The notes: generated by a model not told the origin, from the letters alone. A stretch of DNA of 64,000 nucleotides from Lawsonella clevelandensis (GCF_001293125.1 NZ_CP009312.1:1339447-1403446); one strand, 5' to 3'; numbered from the stretch's first letter, positions 16,230 through 26,004 are shown. Numbers and translations: made by a program.

Positions 16230-17585
16230 CTACTTCAAGATGGCGCGGGGACCGTAGACCTGCGGCGGGTTGACGCAGGAGCGAAGGCCTTCGGATAGCG
16301 GGCAGAAGCGCAGCGGCGACTTCAGCTTGTAGTTCTGAGGAACACCGCCGTTCTTGGTGATCTGGCGGAAGGCGGCCGGACCGTCGGTGGGCTTGCGCTT
16401 GAGAGTAGGGTCTTTCAGCACGTCGACGGTGTAGAGACCGAAGCGGGAGTCGTACTGGCCCCACTCGTAGTTGTCGGTGATGGACCAGTAGTTGTAGCCC
16501 ACCACGGGGTAGCCGTCAGCTACTGCACGCTGGATCCAGAACACGGTGTCGTTCAGCCAGTTGCCCTTTGTGAAGCCGTCGGGACGGTGTCCGTTGTAGC
16601 TGGGGATACCGTTCTCCACGATGTAGACGGGCTTGTCGGGGAAGGCATCGGAGAAGTGCTGGATGGCGAAGTAGATACCTTCCGGCTGGGGGTCGATCTT
16701 GTCGAACTCGGAGGTGGCGCCGTAGATGGCGGAGAGGTTCGAGAGGGCGACAGTGTAGTAGTAGTCGATGCCGACGAAGTCGAGTTCTTTCTCTACCGGT
16801 TTGAAGAAGAATTGGTCGGCAGCGGAGGTGACGAGGGGTAGGTAGGCTTCGTTGGAGCCGATGTGGGCGCGCTTGTCATACTTCTTGATGGTGTAGTACG
16901 CGATCTTGTGGGCTGCCTGCACGTTCTTCATAAAAGGGACCATGTCGGCATTGGTGATGTTGCCGATTTCCACTTCGTGGCCGAAGAAAACGAGCGGCTC
17001 GTTGAAGGTGATCCACATGGTGCCGTTGCCGGAGTAGCGCTTGGCGAGGAAGTCAACGAAGCGCTTGTAATCCTGCAGGGTTTTCTTGTTCATGAAGCCG
17101 CCCTGGTCCTGCACCCAGCCGGGGTACACGTAATGGACGGTGGTGATCATCGGGGTTATGCCGTGCTTGCGCATGGTCGTGATGACATTGTCGTAGTAGT
17201 GGATCTCTTTCCAGTTCCACTGCCCCTTCTTTGGCTCGATACGGGACCATTCCATGGAGATACGGAAGGTGTTGAGCCCCATCCAGGCGGCGTTGCCGAG
17301 GTCTTCCTTATAGCGGTGACGGAAGTCCGTGGCGTTCTTTACGGGGTTGACCTTCTTGGGGTCTTTCTTGGATGCGCGGTTGACGTAGCGCAGCCAGTTG
17401 CTGTCATAGTTGCTGCCTTCCACCTGGAAACCAGCAGTGGCGGAGCCCCAGTAGAACTTATCCCAGCCCTTGGTGACGTCCTTTTGGGCGGCCTCGGCGG
17501 GGGCGGCAGTGGCGAGGGGGGCAGCCAGCATGGCTACGGTAGCGACGGCGGCAACGAGCTTCGTGGAAAGCGAGCGCAGCTTCAT
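16230..17585 (-). CDS. Secreted glycoside hydrolase family 1 protein (beta-glycosidase)
   Basis: This 451-residue protein has a clear Sec signal peptide (basic start, hydrophobic core VAAVATVAMLAAPLA, cleavage likely after AEA near residue 32). The mature part is a GH1 barrel: GSATAGFQVEG, FRISMEWSRIEP, ITFNEP with acid/base E196, and VYIVENG with nucleophile E324. YWSITDNYEW and SRFGLY form the aglycone side. A C-terminal extension carries two Cys (about residues 430 and 439) that may form a disulfide. GH1 enzymes cleave beta-linked sugars; here the substrate is unknown. The site after strand 3 reads HYVYPGW where most members have H-W/H, so sugar preference may differ. AAGGAA precedes the ATG. 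It is a single-gene unit with its own terminator. Confidence 0.88.
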   Translation of the reverse strand: MKLRSLSTKLVAAVATVAMLAAPLATAAPAEAAQKDVTKGWDKFYWGSATAGFQVEGSNYDSNWLRYVNRASKKDPKKVNPVKNATDFRHRYKEDLGNAAWMGLNTFRISMEWSRIEPKKGQWNWKEIHYYDNVITTMRKHGITPMITTVHYVYPGWVQDQGGFMNKKTLQDYKRFVDFLAKRYSGNGTMWITFNEPLVFFGHEVEIGNITNADMVPFMKNVQAAHKIAYYTIKKYDKRAHIGSNEAYLPLVTSAADQFFFKPVEKELDFVGIDYYYTVALSNLSAIYGATSEFDKIDPQPEGIYFAIQHFSDAFPDKPVYIVENGIPSYNGHRPDGFTKGNWLNDTVFWIQRAVADGYPVVGYNYWSITDNYEWGQYDSRFGLYTVDVLKDPTLKRKPTDGPAAFRQITKNGGVPQNYKLKSPLRFCPLSEGLRSCVNPPQVYGPRAILK

Positions 17586-17872
17586 TTCGTTCCTTTGTAT
17601 GTTGGTGTCAGCGGCCTGACAGTGTCCGTTGCGGGTAGTGGACGGGGTGGGCCAGTGACGGACTCTATGTGCTAGGACGGTGGCAGTGCGGCGTACTGCA
17701 GTTGTGTAAAGAGTGAGGAGAGGTGGACTAGTGTCTCAAAAAATTTTGGCAACTTAGCGCTGACTTTAAGGTTAAAGAGACTATTACGTGCAGTTGTTTC
17801 CATGGATTGCCAGTTTCGGTGGCATCCAGTGAATTCCCAGCAATGTCCTAGAAACTGTGCAGCCACAGCCGC

Positions 17873-17878
17873 CACAAT
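17873..17878 (+). promoter_or_regulatory. -10 element of leaderless phoP promoter (CACAAT)
   Basis: CACAAT ends 6 bp before the phoP ATG and no ribosome site is present. The 299-bp gap 17586-17884 holds the divergent glycosidase and phoP promoters. I see no gene there and no convincing PhoP direct repeat. Confidence 0.5.
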
Positions 17879-17884
17879 GGACGT

Positions 17885-18613
17885 ATGACTGCTGCAGACA
17901 ATGGTGGTTTCCCCGACTACACCGGTACTAAGATCCTCGTCGTCGACGATGAACCCTCCATCGTCGAACTCCTCATGGTTAGCCTGAAGTACCAGGGGTT
18001 CGACGTGGCCACGGCATCCTCGGGCGAAGACGCCATGGCCGTGGCCCGTCGGTTCCACCCCGATGCCTTCATTCTCGACATCATGATGCCGGGGATGGAT
18101 GGATTCCGCCTGCTCTCGCGGCTACGGGAAGACGGACATGATGGCCCCGTCCTCTTCCTCACCGCCAAAGACGGAGTCGAGGACCGTGTCCGCGGCCTCA
18201 CACTGGGAGCTGACGACTACGTCACCAAACCCTTCAGCCTCGAAGAGGTCATCGCCCGCCTCCGCACCATCTTGCGCCGTAGTGACCGCAGTTCCCTTGG
18301 ACAGATCAGCAACCACCTCACCTTTGCCGATATTGAGCTCGATGACGAAACCCATGAAGTGTGGAAAGCGGGCCAGCTGGTCGAACTCACTCCCACCGAA
18401 TTCGCCCTGTTGCGCTACTTCATGGTGAACGCCGGCGTGGTGCTCTCCAAAGCCCGCATTCTCGACAACGTCTGGGACTACGACTTCAACGGAGATGCGA
18501 ATGTCGTGGAGTCCTACATCTCCTATCTGCGCAAAAAGATCGACACTGGAGATGTGAAATACCTCCATACGCTGCGCGGAGTTGGCTATGTCCTACGCGA
18601 ACCACGCAAGTAA
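17885..18613 (+). CDS. phoP: Two-component response regulator PhoP
   Basis: This OmpR-family regulator has 242 residues. The receiver has the acidic pair DD (21-22), phospho-acceptor Asp65 in ILDIMMPGMDGF, Thr in FLTAKD and Lys115 in YVTKPF. The winged-helix output domain follows from about residue 145 ([54 protein letters not shown]). The match to mycobacterial PhoP, recalled from memory, is close along the whole length. In C. glutamicum the equivalent PhoR-PhoS pair drives the phosphate-starvation response; in M. tuberculosis PhoP controls envelope lipids. The histidine kinase gene overlaps its end by 32 bp. Pst genes and secreted phosphodiesterases in this window are plausible targets. Confidence 0.92.
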   Translation: MTAADNGGFPDYTGTKILVVDDEPSIVELLMVSLKYQGFDVATASSGEDAMAVARRFHPDAFILDIMMPGMDGFRLLSRLREDGHDGPVLFLTAKDGVEDRVRGLTLGADDYVTKPFSLEEVIARLRTILRRSDRSSLGQISNHLTFADIELDDETHEVWKAGQLVELTPTEFALLRYFMVNAGVVLSKARILDNVWDYDFNGDANVVESYISYLRKKIDTGDVKYLHTLRGVGYVLREPRK

Positions 18614-20189
18614 CCTCTACGACACTGCCGCCTACCCGCAGCACGAGCGGGTACCCCTCGTCGCGCGCCTACCACTCCGCGTCTCCCTCACCATCGGCTG
18701 CCTTATCTTGCTGTTTATCGGCATTGTCGCCTCCAATGTGTTCGTGGCGACAGCCCAATGGAATACCAGCATGAACGCCCTCGCCACCGACCTTAAAGAT
18801 GCCCGCTACGGGTGGGCCGCCCACCCCGGTGCACTGGCACTCGCACAGTACGGTGCCGGCGACACCATGCACGACCTCCGGAACGGACACAACCACGACG
18901 ACGACGTCGACGTCGACGTCGACGACAACGTAGCGACCACCCCGCCGTCACACTTCTTTCTCTCCCTCACTTTCCCAGATGGGGACACCGAGATCTATAA
19001 CGACAACCGTGCCCTGCCCGACGTCAGTAGCCTCCCGGTGGACAACGCCATTCACGAAGTGAAGTCCGAAGGCCCCGGGCCCACCTGGCGAGCAATCTGC
19101 TATCCTGTGGACCTCATTGTCGGCTGGGACAGCCCCGCCGGGCCTCGCATTGTCCCGGGCGTCGCCACCCTGGCTCTCCCCATGGATGCCGCCCGCAACT
19201 CGCTGCGGCGTCTCATCACCCTTCAAGTGCTGGTAGGACTCATCATCCTTACTCTGGCCGGAGGCCTCAGCTGGCTGCTCGTCAACAGTGCCCTCGCCCC
19301 CCTCCAAAAAGTCGAAGATGCTGCTGTCGACATTGCCACCGGAGACTATTCGCGCCGTGTTCCCCTCACCGGCTACAACACAGAAGTAGAATCTTTGGGC
19401 TACGCCTTCAACCGTATGGCATTACAGGTGCAGAATACCTTTGCGGAGCGGGCGTCTTCAGAGAATCGCGCGCGCCTCAATGAGAGCAGTATGCGCCGTT
19501 TTGTGGGGGATGCCTCGCATGAGCTGCGCACCCCGCTGACCGCCGTGCGCGGCTTTGCCGACGCTGCCCAAATGGGAGCCATCGATACAGATACGGCGCT
19601 GGAACGCATTAGTGAGGAAAGCAGCCGCATGCAGGTGCTGGTAGAGGACCTCCTGCTGCTGGCGCGTATCGACAACGACCGGCCCTTCGACCTTTCGGAC
19701 ATTACCGAAGTTGACCTCGGGACACTGCTCACCAACGCGGTCGATGCGGCACGCGTGTCCTGGCCAGAACGTGAAATCTCGCTACTGCTCCCCGAAGACG
19801 GTATTGCGGTGGGCGATGAGACGCGTCTCCGGCAGGTAGTGGACAACCTCATCACCAATGCGCTCCGACATGCTGGGACAGACGCTCAAGTGTGGGTGGG
19901 ATTGCGCATCGACCACGACCATGACAACGCCCTCATTATGGTCTCCGACAACGGCATCGGGATGGATGCCGAGACCACCGCCCACGTGTTTGACCGCTTC
20001 TTCCGCGGCGACAATTCGCGCGCCAGAGACACTGGGGACCGCACCGGTGGACGCGGCTCCGGACTCGGGCTTTCCATTGTGAAGTCCCTCGTGGAGTCGC
20101 ATCGCGGCACCGTCACCGTGGCAAGCAGCCCGGGTGCCGGGACGCAATTCGTGGTGACGCTGCCCCTCGCGGTGGAAAGCGACGACTAG
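18582..20189 (+). CDS. phoR: Sensor histidine kinase PhoR
   Basis: This is the membrane kinase partner of PhoP, 535 residues. It has two membrane helices (about 35-57 and 211-236) that bound an extracytoplasmic sensor of about 150 residues, then a HAMP linker. The DHp motif is [11 protein letters not shown] (His313). The ATPase domain has an N box [11 protein letters not shown]1 DNGIGM, and G2 [17 protein letters not shown]. The sensor contains a very acidic run, residues 106-115 ([10 protein letters not shown]), flanked by His103 and His105. The start overlaps phoP; an ATG two codons on (18588) is equally possible. PhoP is the certain partner. The signal is unknown; phosphate or a cation is likely. 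Confidence 0.92.
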   Translation: MAMSYANHASNLYDTAAYPQHERVPLVARLPLRVSLTIGCLILLFIGIVASNVFVATAQWNTSMNALATDLKDARYGWAAHPGALALAQYGAGDTMHDLRNGHNHDDDVDVDVDDNVATTPPSHFFLSLTFPDGDTEIYNDNRALPDVSSLPVDNAIHEVKSEGPGPTWRAICYPVDLIVGWDSPAGPRIVPGVATLALPMDAARNSLRRLITLQVLVGLIILTLAGGLSWLLVNSALAPLQKVEDAAVDIATGDYSRRVPLTGYNTEVESLGYAFNRMALQVQNTFAERASSENRARLNESSMRRFVGDASHELRTPLTAVRGFADAAQMGAIDTDTALERISEESSRMQVLVEDLLLLARIDNDRPFDLSDITEVDLGTLLTNAVDAARVSWPEREISLLLPEDGIAVGDETRLRQVVDNLITNALRHAGTDAQVWVGLRIDHDHDNALIMVSDNGIGMDAETTAHVFDRFFRGDNSRARDTGDRTGGRGSGLGLSIVKSLVESHRGTVTVASSPGAGTQFVVTLPLAVESDD

Positions 20190-20253
20190 ACTCCGCCTAC
20201 TGCCGGGGAAGGCAGGAAACACGCCCCAGCGCACCATTCCATCAGTGCACCAG

Positions 20254-20685
20254 CTAGAGTACGGAACCGTCTTCCCAGTTCACGCCCAGCTCTGCGAGGG
20301 CCGCCCGAATTTTCTCGGCTGCCTCGTCCATATCGGCAGCGGGAACATCGTGGGCGGCCTGGGAGAAGTCGTAGTCCGACATGTGCCAGGCGGGGAAGAT
20401 GTGGACGTGTGTATGCGGAACGTCAAAACCGGCAATAATGTTGCCAGCACGCGGTGCATCCCATGCCCGGCAGACCGCCTGGCCGAGCAGCTGCGAGACT
20501 TCCGCCACATGCGTCCACACATCGGTCGGCAGATCGGTCCACTTGTTTACTTCCTGGCGTGGCACCACCAAAGTGTGCCCCGGCTTAAGTGGTTCAATCG
20601 ACAAAAAGGCCACGACCTGCTCGTCCTTATAGACAAACCGGCCAGGCAGGTCGCCATTGATAATCATGCTGAAAACAGAAGCCAT
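20254..20685 (-). CDS. HIT-family nucleotide hydrolase/transferase
   Basis: This 143-residue protein of the histidine-triad superfamily has the signature HTHVHIFP near residues 91-98 and the fold elements [20 protein letters not shown] and [14 protein letters not shown]. Members hydrolyse or transfer nucleotidyl groups from small purine nucleotide conjugates; the substrate of this one is unknown. It converges on phoR and is divergent from purD across about 100 bp. A HIT gene next to purD is also what I recall in corynebacteria. Its -10 box (TATGGT) lies close to the ATG, so the message is probably almost leaderless. Confidence 0.88.
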   Translation of the reverse strand: MASVFSMIINGDLPGRFVYKDEQVVAFLSIEPLKPGHTLVVPRQEVNKWTDLPTDVWTHVAEVSQLLGQAVCRAWDAPRAGNIIAGFDVPHTHVHIFPAWHMSDYDFSQAAHDVPAADMDEAAEKIRAALAELGVNWEDGSVL

Positions 20686-20787
20686 GCCTCCACCATACTC
20701 AGAAAGGGGTGCGGGTGGTTCTTTCCCCGCCTAATTACCCAGCTGAGAACTAGGTATCCTGGGCGTTCACCCATTAGGGTAAGGGGC

Positions 20788-22113
20788 ATGCGAGTACTTC
20801 TAATCGGCTCTGGAGCCCGTGAACATGCCCTCCTCCTCGGTCTAGCCCGCGACTCGGAGGTCACCGACATCCACATTGCTAATGGCAATGCGGGAACTGA
20901 CGCGGCCCCCGCCGGCTCCCATGCCACAGTCACCCGCCACTCAGTGGTAGAAACCTCCCGCAGTGGCTGCGTGGCACTCGCCCAGGACATCCAACCCGAC
21001 CTCGTCATCATTGGGCCGGAAGCGCCGCTGGTACGCGGTGTCGCTGATGCTCTCCGCAAGGCCGGATTCAATGTTTTCGGCCCCAACAAGGACGCTGCCC
21101 GCATTGAAGGTTCTAAGGCCTTCGCCAAGGACGTCATGAAGGCAGCCGGGGTGCGCACCGCCCATGCAGAGATCATCTCTGCCGATTCGGAAGGCGTGGC
21201 TGCTCCTTCAGATGCTGTCATCGACGAAGCCCTCGACCACTTCGGCCCCATCTGGGTGGTGAAGGATGACGGGCTAGCTGCCGGCAAAGGCGTTGTCGTC
21301 ACCGACGATCGCAAAAAGGCCCTTGCCCATGTCAACGAAGTTTTGGATGCCGGGAACCCGGTGCTCCTGGAGAGCTACCTGGACGGCCCCGAGATTTCCC
21401 TCTTCTGTCTGGTTGACGGCGAAACTGTGGTGCCGCTGTTGCCCGCCCAGGATCACAAGCGCGCCTATGACAATGACGAAGGCCCCAACACTGGGGGTAT
21501 GGGCGCCTACTGCCCGCTGCCGTGGCTGCCCGAAGGTAGTGTAGAGCGCATCGTGAAGGAGGTGTGCGAACCCGTTGCTAAGGAAATGGTGAAGCGTGGC
21601 TGCCCCTACTCGGGACTCCTTTACGCCGGCCTCGCCTGGGGCAAGGAAGGCCCCGCCGTGGTGGAATTCAACTGCCGCTTCGGCGACCCAGAAACGCAGG
21701 CAGTACTTTCCCTCCTGAAAACCCCGCTGGGTCAGCTACTCTACTCGGTGGCTACCGGTACGTTGGTGGACCAGCCACCACTCGAGTGGGAGGACGGCTC
21801 TGCGGTGGTGGTTGTGCTGGCGGCGGAAAACTATCCGGCGGAACCCCGCAAGGGAGACATCATTATGGGCATCGAGAAGCTCGAGAAGAAGCACCCCGCA
21901 GCGGTGCTGCATGCCGGTACAGCTCGTGATAAAGATGGCAACTATGTGTCAAATGGCGGACGTATCCTTGGCGTGGTAGGCAAAGGTTCTGACCTCACCG
22001 CAGCGCGTGCCCAAGCGTACAAATACTTGGATCGAATCGACCTCGACGGAGGCTTCAGTCGTCGGGACATTGGGCAAAAAGCTGAAGAGGGAAAGATCTT
22101 CATTCCTAAGTAA
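20788..22113 (+). CDS. purD: Phosphoribosylamine-glycine ligase
   Basis: This ATP-grasp enzyme makes glycinamide ribonucleotide, step 2 of purine synthesis. The start at 20788 gives the family N-terminus [15 protein letters not shown] and a length of 441 residues. An in-frame region open back to 20245 is antisense to the HIT gene and has no coding character in this frame. A -10 box TAGGGT (20775-20780) lies 7 bp upstream, overlapping a possible AAGGGG ribosome site. Landmarks are [61 protein letters not shown] and [13 protein letters not shown]. It starts a long, mostly purine gene region. Confidence 0.95.
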   Translation: MRVLLIGSGAREHALLLGLARDSEVTDIHIANGNAGTDAAPAGSHATVTRHSVVETSRSGCVALAQDIQPDLVIIGPEAPLVRGVADALRKAGFNVFGPNKDAARIEGSKAFAKDVMKAAGVRTAHAEIISADSEGVAAPSDAVIDEALDHFGPIWVVKDDGLAAGKGVVVTDDRKKALAHVNEVLDAGNPVLLESYLDGPEISLFCLVDGETVVPLLPAQDHKRAYDNDEGPNTGGMGAYCPLPWLPEGSVERIVKEVCEPVAKEMVKRGCPYSGLLYAGLAWGKEGPAVVEFNCRFGDPETQAVLSLLKTPLGQLLYSVATGTLVDQPPLEWEDGSAVVVVLAAENYPAEPRKGDIIMGIEKLEKKHPAAVLHAGTARDKDGNYVSNGGRILGVVGKGSDLTAARAQAYKYLDRIDLDGGFSRRDIGQKAEEGKIFIPK

Positions 22114-22151
22114 GTGAACGTTCATAGGATGACTGCATATTATGGTGGTAG

Positions 22152-22203
22152 CGCCTGCCTCACGGAGGTAGGCGAGCTAGCCATGGAACGCCAGAAGCGT
22201 TCC
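22152..22203 (+). other. Two hairpins in the leader before the GDPD lipoprotein
   Basis: The first hairpin pairs CGCCTGCCTC with GGAGGTAGGCG (one G-U pair). The second pairs GGAACGC (22185-22191) with GCGTTCC (22197-22203) around a 5-nt loop. Neither has a T run. They may end the purD message or structure the leader of the next gene. Confidence 0.45.
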
Positions 22204-22223
22204 GGGACAGAACAGGACCCACT

Positions 22224-23360
22224 ATGAAAACTTCTCCGCTGCGTCGTGGCGCGACCCTGGCACTCACCTTGCCGCTAGTGCTTGGGCTCGCCGCGTGCTC
22301 CGATAACTCTGGTGACAAGAAGGACTCCACGGCGACCGTGACGTCCACCACTACTACCGCCGCCAATCACGTGAAGGGGCTTCCGAACGGCTTCGATCTG
22401 CAGGCTCACCGTGGTGGCCGTGGAGAGAACACCGAAGAATCCGCACAGGCCTTCCGCCATGCGCTAGAGCTGGGTGTCACCACTCTCGAATTCGACGTCG
22501 TGATGTCCAAGGATGGCGTGCCCGTCGTCTGGCATGACCCCGAGGTACAGGCCGAGAAGTGCCGCGATACCGCCCCCGCCACCCCCGGCGACCACTTCTA
22601 CCCCTATGTGGGTAAGCTGCTCCACCAGCTGACCTGGGCACAGCTGCAGACCCTCCGCTGTGACAAGAAGCTTGCCAAGTTCCCCGCCCAGCAGGCGGCC
22701 AAGGATAACCGCATGCTGCAGCTGAAGGACGTCTTTGCCCTTGCGAAGAAGTACGGTGCCACCAAGGAGATCTACTACAACATCGAAACCAAGGTGGAAG
22801 GCGAGCACCGTGACTGGTCCGCAGCCCCCTCGGTCTTCGTCAACGCCATTCTTGCCGCGGTGAAGGACGCCGGCGTGCAAGACCACGTCATGATTCAGTC
22901 TTTCGACTGGCGCACTTTCCCCCTTGTGAAGGCCGCTGCCCCGAACATCCCGCTGGTGATGCTGTGGGATGAAACCACCTGGTTGAAGGGATCCCCCTGG
23001 ATCGGTGATGTGAGCTACGAAGAGGTTAACGGCGACATCCTCAAGGCTGCCAAGAAGCTGGGTGTGCAGGTACTGTCCCCCGGCTACACCAACCCCTATG
23101 GGCTTCTCCCCGGCCAGCGGGAGTACAAGCTCGTCGCGGACAAGGAGTTCGTGCAGGCTGCCCACAAGGAGGGCTTCCGAGTTGTACCGTGGACGATTAA
23201 CAACAAGGATGTCCTCGCCCAGCAGATCGAGGCCGGTGTTGACGGCATCATCACCGACTACCCGACCATGCTCCGCAAGGTCATGGAAGATAAGGGCATG
23301 CCGCTCCCCAAGTCCTTCACCGTAAAGAAGAAAACGAAGGAAGTCACCAAGCAGGACTAG
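22224..23360 (+). CDS. Glycerophosphodiester phosphodiesterase, lipoprotein
   Basis: This 378-residue GDPD-fold enzyme should cut glycerophosphodiesters from lipids to glycerol 3-phosphate plus alcohol, outside the membrane. A lipoprotein signal ends in GLAAC (Cys25), then a Thr/Ser linker. Catalytic landmarks are LQAHRGGRGENTEES (His61, Glu70), LEFDVVMSKDGVPVVWHD (metal Glu/Asp and general-acid His), YYNIETKVEG, and the C-terminal GVDGIITDYP. It is of the longer bacterial GlpQ type. A paralogue follows 53 bp downstream. Such enzymes are classic phosphate-starvation genes, fitting phoPR 2 kb upstream; regulation itself is not shown. Confidence 0.9.
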   Translation: MKTSPLRRGATLALTLPLVLGLAACSDNSGDKKDSTATVTSTTTTAANHVKGLPNGFDLQAHRGGRGENTEESAQAFRHALELGVTTLEFDVVMSKDGVPVVWHDPEVQAEKCRDTAPATPGDHFYPYVGKLLHQLTWAQLQTLRCDKKLAKFPAQQAAKDNRMLQLKDVFALAKKYGATKEIYYNIETKVEGEHRDWSAAPSVFVNAILAAVKDAGVQDHVMIQSFDWRTFPLVKAAAPNIPLVMLWDETTWLKGSPWIGDVSYEEVNGDILKAAKKLGVQVLSPGYTNPYGLLPGQREYKLVADKEFVQAAHKEGFRVVPWTINNKDVLAQQIEAGVDGIITDYPTMLRKVMEDKGMPLPKSFTVKKKTKEVTKQD

Positions 23361-23413
23361 CCCCTCTCCGGGCTGTTCCTGGGGCTTACCTCCAGACGGA
23401 AACGAGTAACAGC

Positions 23414-24403
23414 ATGAAGAAAACACTCCTCGCCGCCCTCTGTGCAGCTGCCATGATTCCGGCATCTGTGACGCCCGCGATGGCCGCCCCCAACCCGGCA
23501 CGTAACCTCCCCCAAGGGTTCGATCTGCAGGCTCACCGTGGCGGCAAGGCGGAGACCACCGAAAGTTCTCTCGCTGCCTACGAACACGCCCTCACATTGG
23601 GTGTCACCACTCTGGAGTTGGATATTTCCCTCTCCAAGGACGGCAAGCCGATGATCTGGCACGACATGACCATTCAGAAAAAGAAGTGCCGGGACACCGC
23701 TCCGGCCTTCCCGAATGATCCCGCCTACCCCTATGTGGGAAAGTTCATCACCGAGCTGACATGGCAGCAGCTGCGCACCGTCCGCTGCGATAAGTTCCAG
23801 GAACAGTACAAGGACACTCTCCATCGGGTACCCGGTGCCACCATTTACACCTTGGACGAGCTGTTCACAATGGTGAACAAGAAGGCCACCTATCCGGTGC
23901 ACTTCAACATCGAGACCAAGGTGGTGCCTGGCAAGGAAAGCGATGCCAAGGCCTACCAGACAATGAAGACCATTGTTGATATGGCCCGCCGGCACAAGGT
24001 GCTGAACCGTGTCATGCTGCAATCCTTTGACTGGCGGACGCTTGCCATGGTGCGCAAGTATGCCCCCAGCGTGCCCACCGTCATGCTCTTCGGGCGCATC
24101 CAATGGGTGCCCTTCACCCCGATGAGCGGTCCGGTGAGCTACCTTGAGGTAGGCGGTGACATCATCAAGGCTGCCAAACAGCTTGGTGCGCAAGTACTGA
24201 GCCCCGACTACGGCAGTGCCGATGACCTCTACGCCAACGCCGCATTCTGCGCCCGTGCACACAAGGCCGGCTTGAAAGTCGTGCCCTACACGGTGGACTC
24301 GGAAGAGGCGATGCGCAATCAAATCAAGGCGGGTGCTGATGGCATCATCACCAACTACCCGTCTCGCGGGATGAAGGTGGCCCGCCAAATGAAGAAGCTC
24401 TAG
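23414..24403 (+). CDS. Glycerophosphodiester phosphodiesterase, secreted
   Basis: This is the second copy, 329 residues, clearly a tandem paralogue of the gene before it (shared GFDLQAHRGG, PAFPNDPAYPYVGKF against the PYVGKL region, and ILQSFDWRT-like stretches). The difference is at the front: a plain Sec signal (MKKTLLAALCAAAMIP ... AMA) with no lipobox Cys, so the enzyme is probably released rather than anchored. Catalytic elements are present: HRGGKAETTESS, LELDISLSKDGKPMIWHDM, HFNIETKV and GADGIITNYPSRG. The ribosome site is weak. The pair probably evolved for surface-bound and diffusible use of phosphodiesters. Confidence 0.9.
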   Translation: MKKTLLAALCAAAMIPASVTPAMAAPNPARNLPQGFDLQAHRGGKAETTESSLAAYEHALTLGVTTLELDISLSKDGKPMIWHDMTIQKKKCRDTAPAFPNDPAYPYVGKFITELTWQQLRTVRCDKFQEQYKDTLHRVPGATIYTLDELFTMVNKKATYPVHFNIETKVVPGKESDAKAYQTMKTIVDMARRHKVLNRVMLQSFDWRTLAMVRKYAPSVPTVMLFGRIQWVPFTPMSGPVSYLEVGGDIIKAAKQLGAQVLSPDYGSADDLYANAAFCARAHKAGLKVVPYTVDSEEAMRNQIKAGADGIITNYPSRGMKVARQMKKL

Positions 24404-24518
24404 GCAGCTTTTTATACGTTGTCGTGGCGCCGGTGCTCTGTGTACCGGTGCCACGACGCATATGCGGGGGACGAGTATCGATCCATCCCGAGGACTCCGT
24501 ATTTTCGCTCACGGCAGG

Positions 24519-24524
24519 CATAAT
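24519..24524 (+). promoter_or_regulatory. -10 element of leaderless purB promoter (CATAAT)
   Basis: CATAAT ends 7 bp before the GTG that begins the conserved PurB sequence. No ribosome site is visible. Confidence 0.55.
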
Positions 24525-24531
24525 AGAAACC

Positions 24532-25977
24532 GTGGAAAAGAAGCAGAAGCCGCGAATCGCGAATGTCCTAGCCAATCGTTACGCCTCCCCGGAAATGGTG
24601 GAGCTGTGGAGCGCCGAACACAAGATCATCATGGAGCGCGAGCTCTGGATGGCTGTGCTGCGTGCCCAGACGGAACTGGGTGTCGGCGACCCCCAGGTTG
24701 CCGAGGAAGCCCTTGCCGCCTACGAATTTGTTAAGAACCAGGTTGATCTGGCCTCCATCGCCCGCCGCGAAGCCGTCACCCGCCACGATGTGAAAGCTCG
24801 CATCGAAGAGTTCTGTGATTTGGCCGGGTTCGAACAGATCCATAAGGGCATGACCAGCCGCGACCTCACCGAAAATGTGGAACAGCTGCAGATCAAGCGT
24901 TCCCTCGAGCTTCTACGAGGCCGCGCGATCGCAGTGGTCACCCAGCTGGCTGAAATGGCCACCACGTACAGTGATGTTGTCATGACGGGGCGCAGCCACA
25001 ATGTAGCCGCCCAGGCCACCACCCTCGGCAAGCGTTTTGCCTCGGCCGCTGACGAAATGCTCGTCGCTATCGAGCGTCTCGATCACCTCATCGAGACCTT
25101 CCCGCTACGCGGCATCAAGGGTCCTATGGGCACCAGCCAAGACATGCTTGATCTGTTAGACGGTAATGAAGCCAAGCTGCGCGACCTGGAAATGGGTATT
25201 GCGGCCCATCTAGGATTCTCCCAGGTGCTTGACTCGGTTGGCCAGATCTACCCGCGTTCCCTGGACTACGACGTGCTCAGCGCGCTCGTCCAGCTGGGTT
25301 CCGGACCCTCCAGTCTGGCCACCACTATCCGCCTCATGGCGGGCCAGGAACTCGTCACCGAAGGCTTCAAGCCCGGACAGGTGGGTTCCTCCGCTATGCC
25401 GCATAAGATGAATGCCCGCTCCTGTGAGCGCGTCTGCGGTTTTCAGGTTATTCTCCGCGGCTACTCGGGGATGGTTGCTGACATGGCCGGTAATCAGTGG
25501 AACGAGGGTGACGTATCCTGCTCAGTCATCCGCCGTGTTGCTCTCCCGGACGCCTTCTTCGCGCTGGATGGCATGTTTGAGACCTTCCTCACCGTGCTGC
25601 AAGAGTTTGGTGCCTACCCGGCTGTCATCAACAATGAACTGCAGCGCTACCTGCCCTTCCTGGCAACAACCAAGGTGCTCATGGCTTGTGTGCGCCGGGG
25701 TGTGGGACGCGAACAGGCCCACGAAGCAATTAAGGAAAATGCGGTGGCGGTTGCCCTCAACATGCGTGAGAACGGTGGCGACCAGGACCTGCTGGACCGT
25801 CTTGCTGACGATGAGCGCATTCCGCTGACCAAGGAAGAGCTGGAAGAAGCTCTGGAAGACAAAGAAGCCTTCATTGGTGCTGCCCCCAGCCAGGTGCAGC
25901 GTGTTATCGCCAAGGTTGACGAGTGGGTGAGTCGCTTTCCTGCGGAAGCCACCTACCAGCCTGGCGAGATCCTCTAA
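24532..25977 (+). CDS. purB: Adenylosuccinate lyase
   Basis: This homotetrameric lyase splits fumarate from SAICAR and from adenylosuccinate, serving both the main purine path and AMP formation. The GTG at 24532 (EKKQKPRIANVLANRYASPEM) is chosen over the open frame back to 24424, because a -10 box sits just before it and the family begins here. It gives 481 residues. Landmarks are RHDVKARIEEF, IHKGMTSRDLTENVEQ, MTGRSHNVAAQATTLGKRF, and the fumarase-superfamily signature loop GSSAMPHKMNARS. The catalytic Ser lies within that loop. purC follows 39 bp on with its own promoter. Confidence 0.95.
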   Translation: MEKKQKPRIANVLANRYASPEMVELWSAEHKIIMERELWMAVLRAQTELGVGDPQVAEEALAAYEFVKNQVDLASIARREAVTRHDVKARIEEFCDLAGFEQIHKGMTSRDLTENVEQLQIKRSLELLRGRAIAVVTQLAEMATTYSDVVMTGRSHNVAAQATTLGKRFASAADEMLVAIERLDHLIETFPLRGIKGPMGTSQDMLDLLDGNEAKLRDLEMGIAAHLGFSQVLDSVGQIYPRSLDYDVLSALVQLGSGPSSLATTIRLMAGQELVTEGFKPGQVGSSAMPHKMNARSCERVCGFQVILRGYSGMVADMAGNQWNEGDVSCSVIRRVALPDAFFALDGMFETFLTVLQEFGAYPAVINNELQRYLPFLATTKVLMACVRRGVGREQAHEAIKENAVAVALNMRENGGDQDLLDRLADDERIPLTKEELEEALEDKEAFIGAAPSQVQRVIAKVDEWVSRFPAEATYQPGEIL

Positions 25978-26004
25978 CCCCTTTCTGCCCCGTATCCCGA
26001 AGAC

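Noticed and set aside
20245-20787. N-terminal extension of purD
   Set aside because: The open frame is the antisense of the HIT gene; conserved PurD begins at 20788 next to a promoter.
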